Assembly (NCBI RefSeq): GCF_000379805.1
Contig: NZ_KB903544.1
Span: 49,334-96,067, forward strand
Length of the DNA: 46,734 nt
From: Lewinella cohaerens DSM 23179
GTDB lineage: Bacteria; Bacteroidota; Bacteroidia; Chitinophagales; Saprospiraceae
Direction of reading: 5' to 3'
Under the pieces are notes generated by a model. It was not told the DNA's origin. It saw nothing but the letters and a program-made list of their open reading frames with translations, and made no database searches. The position numbers and the translations under genes were made by a program. Shown here piece after piece: positions 43,992 through 46,734 of the stretch (the first letter of the stretch is position 1; the number at the start of each line of letters is the position of its first letter).

Positions 43992-44078
43992 GATATGGAA
44001 GTATTAATGTTTGCTAGTAATCACCACTAAGCCATTAATACAACAGAAGAAAAGCAATTGTTTTCACTTATGAGCTAT

Positions 44079-44594
44079 TCAACGAGCAGAAGGTGCTGCA
44101 TCACTGTAACCCTGCCCTACCATTCTTTTTACAATCAGCCGATGAAAGGGTGCAATGATTGCCATATAAATTTTCCCGAAAGTATTGTTCAGCTGAACCA
44201 GCGTCGTGACTTTTATATTATTGGCTACTGCATGTGTGTTGTGAATTCCTACCCGAAATTTCAAATGCTTATCGTCTGCTCCCAAAATGAGCTGCTCGTC
44301 ACTGATGGCATATATTTTGAAAAAGCCGACATAACCACCCACAACAAAGTCTTCCTTATAGTCAGAAGGGATAGCTGTTTTTAAACCAAACACACTAACA
44401 AGCTTATTTCTTAACTCAAAAAGGGCAATGATCCATTTTGACTTTAGCGTAAAAATACGTTTGGAGATTTCTTCCAGACTATCCTCGTGGTTAGTTGTCG
44501 AAAAAGTGTCTGCAAAATCTAGCGGGTCGAAGAGTTTGCTGGTTTGTTCCGTAAGGAAAACTTCCTCCTTTTTACTTACGCGTGTATTGCTCAT
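44079..44594 (-). CDS. DUF2867 family protein
   Basis: A 171-residue protein matching DUF2867, a family of unknown role. The features are WIIALFELRNKLVSVFGLK and IHNTHAVANNIKVTTLVQLN with NTFGKIYMAIIAPFHRLIVK at the end. In other bacteria the domain is sometimes fused to NAD-dependent epimerases; here it is alone. It lies 10 bp after a small membrane-protein gene in the same operon. Confidence 0.8.
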   Translation of the reverse strand: MSNTRVSKKEEVFLTEQTSKLFDPLDFADTFSTTNHEDSLEEISKRIFTLKSKWIIALFELRNKLVSVFGLKTAIPSDYKEDFVVGGYVGFFKIYAISDEQLILGADDKHLKFRVGIHNTHAVANNIKVTTLVQLNNTFGKIYMAIIAPFHRLIVKRMVGQGYSDAAPSAR

Positions 44595-44604
44595 AACAGT
44601 ATTG

Positions 44605-44943
44605 TTATAGTTCCCAGAATGATCGTGGTCGTCGCAGTACGACTTGGTAGTCGCGCACGGTATGCCAGATATAGACTACTGCGCAAATTGCTAGGAGTAA
44701 TTTTCCAAAAGAGGAAAATAAGGCCAGTACCAATAATACCGGTGCCAGTAGGAGGTAGGGCTTGCGGCTGTGGTGTCGATAATCGAGCCACAATTCAAGG
44801 GCGCTGCCTGTTTGCCACAGCCATAGCAACCAAAGTAAACTCAAGGCAAGTACGAAGTTGTTGGTGGCCCAAGCTGCCAGACTACCTGCGCCCAAGAGCA
44901 ATTGTACCAAGCTATCTATTTTTAATCTCGTTCTGCTAATCAT
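44605..44943 (-). CDS. Small membrane protein of unknown function
   Basis: 112 residues, mostly hydrophobic: helices at about 12-46 (probably two) and 62-92, with charged loops (LDYRHHSRKP) and a basic tail. No family is recognised. It is the middle gene of a three-gene minus-strand operon, 4 bp after the upstream gene. Confidence 0.6.
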   Translation of the reverse strand: MISRTRLKIDSLVQLLLGAGSLAAWATNNFVLALSLLWLLWLWQTGSALELWLDYRHHSRKPYLLLAPVLLVLALFSSFGKLLLAICAVVYIWHTVRDYQVVLRRPRSFWEL

Positions 44944-44947
44944 AAAA

Positions 44948-45394
44948 CTATTGTTCTTTTAGTGCATCGTAGCAAAGCTTGGTATAGTAAAAAGCAAAAG
45001 CCATCGGGATCAATATCAAACCAGTAATAGCGATAACTACTTCAAAAGACTCACCAAATGCAGTGTTGGCATACATATACACTCCGCTTAAAATGGCCAA
45101 ATACGTGATGGCTGCTACAAAGTAAATAAGTTTTTCGCGGTTACCGCGTATGCTGCCAATCAAGCCACTCAACAACTGGTAACAGCCGAGGAAAAAGGCA
45201 CAAATCATCACGATCATGATCATCCCTGTATCAAAAATAGCGGCTAACCCGCCTAAAACGAATAGAAACAGTAAAACGACATTTACGCCAAAATCCAGCT
45301 TGAGTATACCCATTGGCGTATGATGGGATTTACTGTTTATAGAACCTAATGTTTCTGTTAAGGGCGCATCCAAAACATCTTTGCTCGTATTCAT
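44948..45394 (-). CDS. Four-helix membrane protein of unknown function
   Basis: 148 residues with a soluble ~30-residue start and four hydrophobic helices (~33-52, 58-80, 88-106, 117-138). The arrangement resembles small DUF308/HdeD-like or DoxX-like proteins, but no diagnostic motif is seen. It is the first gene of the operon and is served by the promoter at 45443-45473. Confidence 0.6.
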   Translation of the reverse strand: MNTSKDVLDAPLTETLGSINSKSHHTPMGILKLDFGVNVVLLFLFVLGGLAAIFDTGMIMIVMICAFFLGCYQLLSGLIGSIRGNREKLIYFVAAITYLAILSGVYMYANTAFGESFEVVIAITGLILIPMAFAFYYTKLCYDALKEQ

Positions 45395-45442
45395 AATTCA
45401 ATGTTTTTCGATGAAATAGTAGGTGTTCTTTCAATTCTTAAC

Positions 45443-45473
45443 CAAAGATAAACCTTTCTATCAAAACTTTCAA
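45443..45473 (-). promoter_or_regulatory. Bacteroidota-type promoter of the DUF2867 operon
   Basis: On the minus strand: TTG (45473-45471), exactly 20 bp, then TATCTTTG (45450-45443). Transcription should start near 45436, about 40 nt before the first gene. Confidence 0.7.
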
Positions 45474-45580
45474 TAATTATTGAAAATAAATTACCGGCTC
45501 TCTACTCTTTGAAGAAACTGCGCTGAATTTTCGAAAAACCAGAACAAAGGATTGTATGTTTACTACCGTAGTAAGACTCA

Positions 45581-45740
45581 GAGCCTGTTTAAATTTTCCT
45601 GATCGAGCGAGTGCCACCAAATTTTATGCTGGTTAAGGCAAAAAGTGGAGTCGATGCCGGAAGCATCGGCGAGCATTTTCAACGTAAAGCAGCGCAAAAA
45701 TTGGCAAGCGCAGCCGATTGAGGGAATTTTAAACAGGCTC
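45581..45740. mobile_element. MITE-like non-autonomous element, 160 bp
   Basis: The 20-bp ends are inverted repeats identical at 18 positions; both begin GAGCCTGTTTAAA. The interior has no real ORF but contains a CGATGC-CGGAA-GCATCG hairpin (45651-45667). A half copy lies at 4003-4100 in opposite orientation. No target-site duplication is obvious (flanks GACTCA and TTAAAT). The parent insertion sequence is not in the window. Confidence 0.8.
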
Positions 45741-45754
45741 TTAAATAATCTATC

Positions 45755-46342
45755 ATGAGTAATCTTCCCAGCCCTGAACAAGTAAGGGCCATAATAAGTA
45801 GTCGCAGTTCTATCTTTCCGGCCATGTATACCGATAAGCCAATTAGTAAGGAGGTTATCGATGATCTTCTAGAAAATGCCAATTGGGCACCTAATCACAA
45901 GAAAACGGAGCCTTGGCGTTTTAAGGTTATTCGCGGTGCAGCTCGGCAGCGGTTGGCAGACTTTCTGGGAAGCACTTATAAACGGCTTACGCCGGAGGCT
46001 TCCTTTTCTGAGCGAAAGTTCAAAAAGCTCTCTACCAACCCTATCAAGGCAGATACCGTTATCGCTATCTGTATGCAGCGCGACCCAGCGGAGTCTTTAC
46101 CCGAATGGGAAGAGCTTGCGGCTACAGCTATGGCTGTGCAAAATCTATGGCTCACTGCTACATCGCACGGCTTGGGTGGATACTGGAGTAGCCCTGGCTT
46201 GATTACCCACCTTGGGCCGTTTCTGAACCTTGCTGAAGGAGAGCGTTGCCTCGGCCTGTTCTACCTTGCACACCACCAGTCGCCAGCACTTCCTCGTGAG
46301 CGTGGTGATATTAATAAAAAAGTGGAATGGATGACCGAATAA
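45755..46342 (+). CDS. Nitroreductase family protein
   Basis: A 195-residue FMN-dependent oxidoreductase of the nitroreductase superfamily. It has the start IISSRSSIFPAMYTDKPIS (an R-x-S-type FMN phosphate motif), LLENANWAPNHKKTEPWRF (the typical A-x-AP-x-x-x-x-x-QPW segment with glutamate for glutamine) and LWLTATSHGLGGYWSSPG. It probably reduces nitro-compounds, quinones or flavins in the cytoplasm. The MITE-like element ends 14 bp before its ATG and may influence expression. Confidence 0.88.
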   Translation: MSNLPSPEQVRAIISSRSSIFPAMYTDKPISKEVIDDLLENANWAPNHKKTEPWRFKVIRGAARQRLADFLGSTYKRLTPEASFSERKFKKLSTNPIKADTVIAICMQRDPAESLPEWEELAATAMAVQNLWLTATSHGLGGYWSSPGLITHLGPFLNLAEGERCLGLFYLAHHQSPALPRERGDINKKVEWMTE

Positions 46343-46648
46343 CAACGAAAGAAAGTTCGTATGAATAAAAACGTAGCTGGGGTCGGCGTTTAGGTGTGAG
46401 TATCCCTTGCTGCAAAGCTTTTACAAATCTCACACAGCACCTAGAGCAATAGTAACACTATCTTCTTAAAATTACTTACCTTTGCGGACTGCTAAACCAA
46501 AGCAAAGTTAATTTGGAAAACCAACGGGCAAATGAAAGCAGGTCAAACCTGCGTTTTCCCGAAGATTAATAATTAAAAGGGCTTCTCCATCACCCGGTGG
46601 GGGGGCTCCTCTATTTTACAAAACGACGACTTTTTAAACAGTAGAATT
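46343..46648 (+). promoter_or_regulatory. Promoter and long leader of the terminal gene
   Basis: No ORF. The -7 box TACCTTTG is at 46477-46484, so the transcript starts at about 46491 with a leader of nearly 160 nt. The leader contains a perfect GCAGGT-CAA-ACCTGC hairpin (46541-46555) and a GC-rich segment with G7 around 46598-46612, both out of place in a plain spacer. A structured 5' UTR is likely; its ligand, if any, is unknown. Confidence 0.5.
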
Positions 46649-46734
46649 ATGGGTCAAACAATTATGTATACTATCCCTATTTTTGGGATCCTCGCCTTGC
46701 TGTTCATGGCTTGGCGTTCCGCATGGGTAAGCAA
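46649..46734 (+). CDS. hppA: Membrane-bound pyrophosphatase HppA, 5' end only
   Basis: The first 28 codons give MGQTIMYTIPIFGILALLFM and AWRSAWVS. The pattern of an early helix followed by F-x-x-W-(K/R)-SAWV matches the N-terminus of the Na+/H+-pumping pyrophosphatases common in Bacteroidota. These couple pyrophosphate hydrolysis to ion export across the inner membrane. The rest lies beyond the window, so the call rests on a short segment. Confidence 0.65.
   Translation, partial: MGQTIMYTIPIFGILALLFMAWRSAWVS

Larger units (their letters stand above)
45395..45754. other. Divergent intergenic region carrying a promoter, a palindrome and a MITE-like element
   Basis: 360 bp without a gene. It holds the minus-strand promoter (45443-45473), an interrupted palindrome TTACTAC-C-GTAGTAA at 45560-45574, and the 160-bp element that ends 14 bp before the nitroreductase ATG. 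Confidence 0.6.

Noticed and set aside
45578-45781. 67-codon minus-strand frame across the MITE-like element
   Set aside because: It is composed of element sequence plus a bit of the nitroreductase 5' end. The related stretch at 4 kb has a different frame with an indel, so coding selection is absent.

Overview
The window looks like chromosomal DNA of a Bacteroidota bacterium, most likely of the Saprospiria (Lewinella-like). Several signs agree. Promoter-like sites match the Bacteroidota pattern TTG-N20-TAnnTTTG, and Shine-Dalgarno sequences are largely absent. Many secreted proteins have signal peptides ending in xAQ or FGQ, and there are several short lipoproteins. 2TM-domain, DUF4783 and HD-plus-Pycsar-effector proteins are present, and the window ends in what looks like a membrane pyrophosphatase gene. 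The genus is an inference; no rRNA or tRNA gene is present to fix it.

Layout. 1-3344: a frameshifted lipid-kinase gene (-), a NatA/NatB-like ABC exporter pair and a YjjX-type ITPase/XTPase. 3345-7560: an AT-richer accessory stretch with a 2TM protein, a Crp/Fnr regulator whose upstream gap is filled by a repeat copy, an NADPH:quinone-reductase-like MDR enzyme and a secreted serine hydrolase. 7648-11985: an APC transporter fused to universal-stress domains and three small envelope proteins. 11982-25897: mostly housekeeping genes (truA, an RluA-family synthase, rsmG, gpmI, rlmN, an AarF/UbiB kinase) mixed with an S41 protease, an HD/Pycsar-effector membrane protein, a class IV aminotransferase, lipoproteins and a GNAT enzyme. 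26122-27963: a secreted GH13 alpha-glucan hydrolase.

28311-41770 is the most unusual part. It is a 13.5-kb, one-direction, tightly spaced cluster of seven genes encoding proteins of 1400, 49, 1138, 117, 119, 893 and 686 aa, all without Sec signals. The 893-aa protein resembles DUF6603. The 1138-aa protein carries phage-tail-fibre-like GIGT-P-KLH repeats, two of them nearly identical at DNA level. The 49-aa protein resembles small phage-encoded proteins. The 1400- and 686-aa proteins are of unknown function. Decayed 3' ends of two gene families lie at the edges: a DinB tail on the left and a SnoaL tail on the right, the right one next to an intact DinB gene. This suggests an acquired locus encoding a large multi-protein assembly of unknown role, possibly phage-tail-derived or adhesive.

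41907-46734: a coupled DinB/DUF6985-like pair, an aldo/keto reductase, a three-gene DUF2867/membrane-protein operon with a good promoter, a 160-bp MITE-like element with 20-bp inverted ends (its half copy lies 41 kb away before the Crp gene), a nitroreductase, and the first 28 codons of a probable membrane pyrophosphatase behind a long structured leader.
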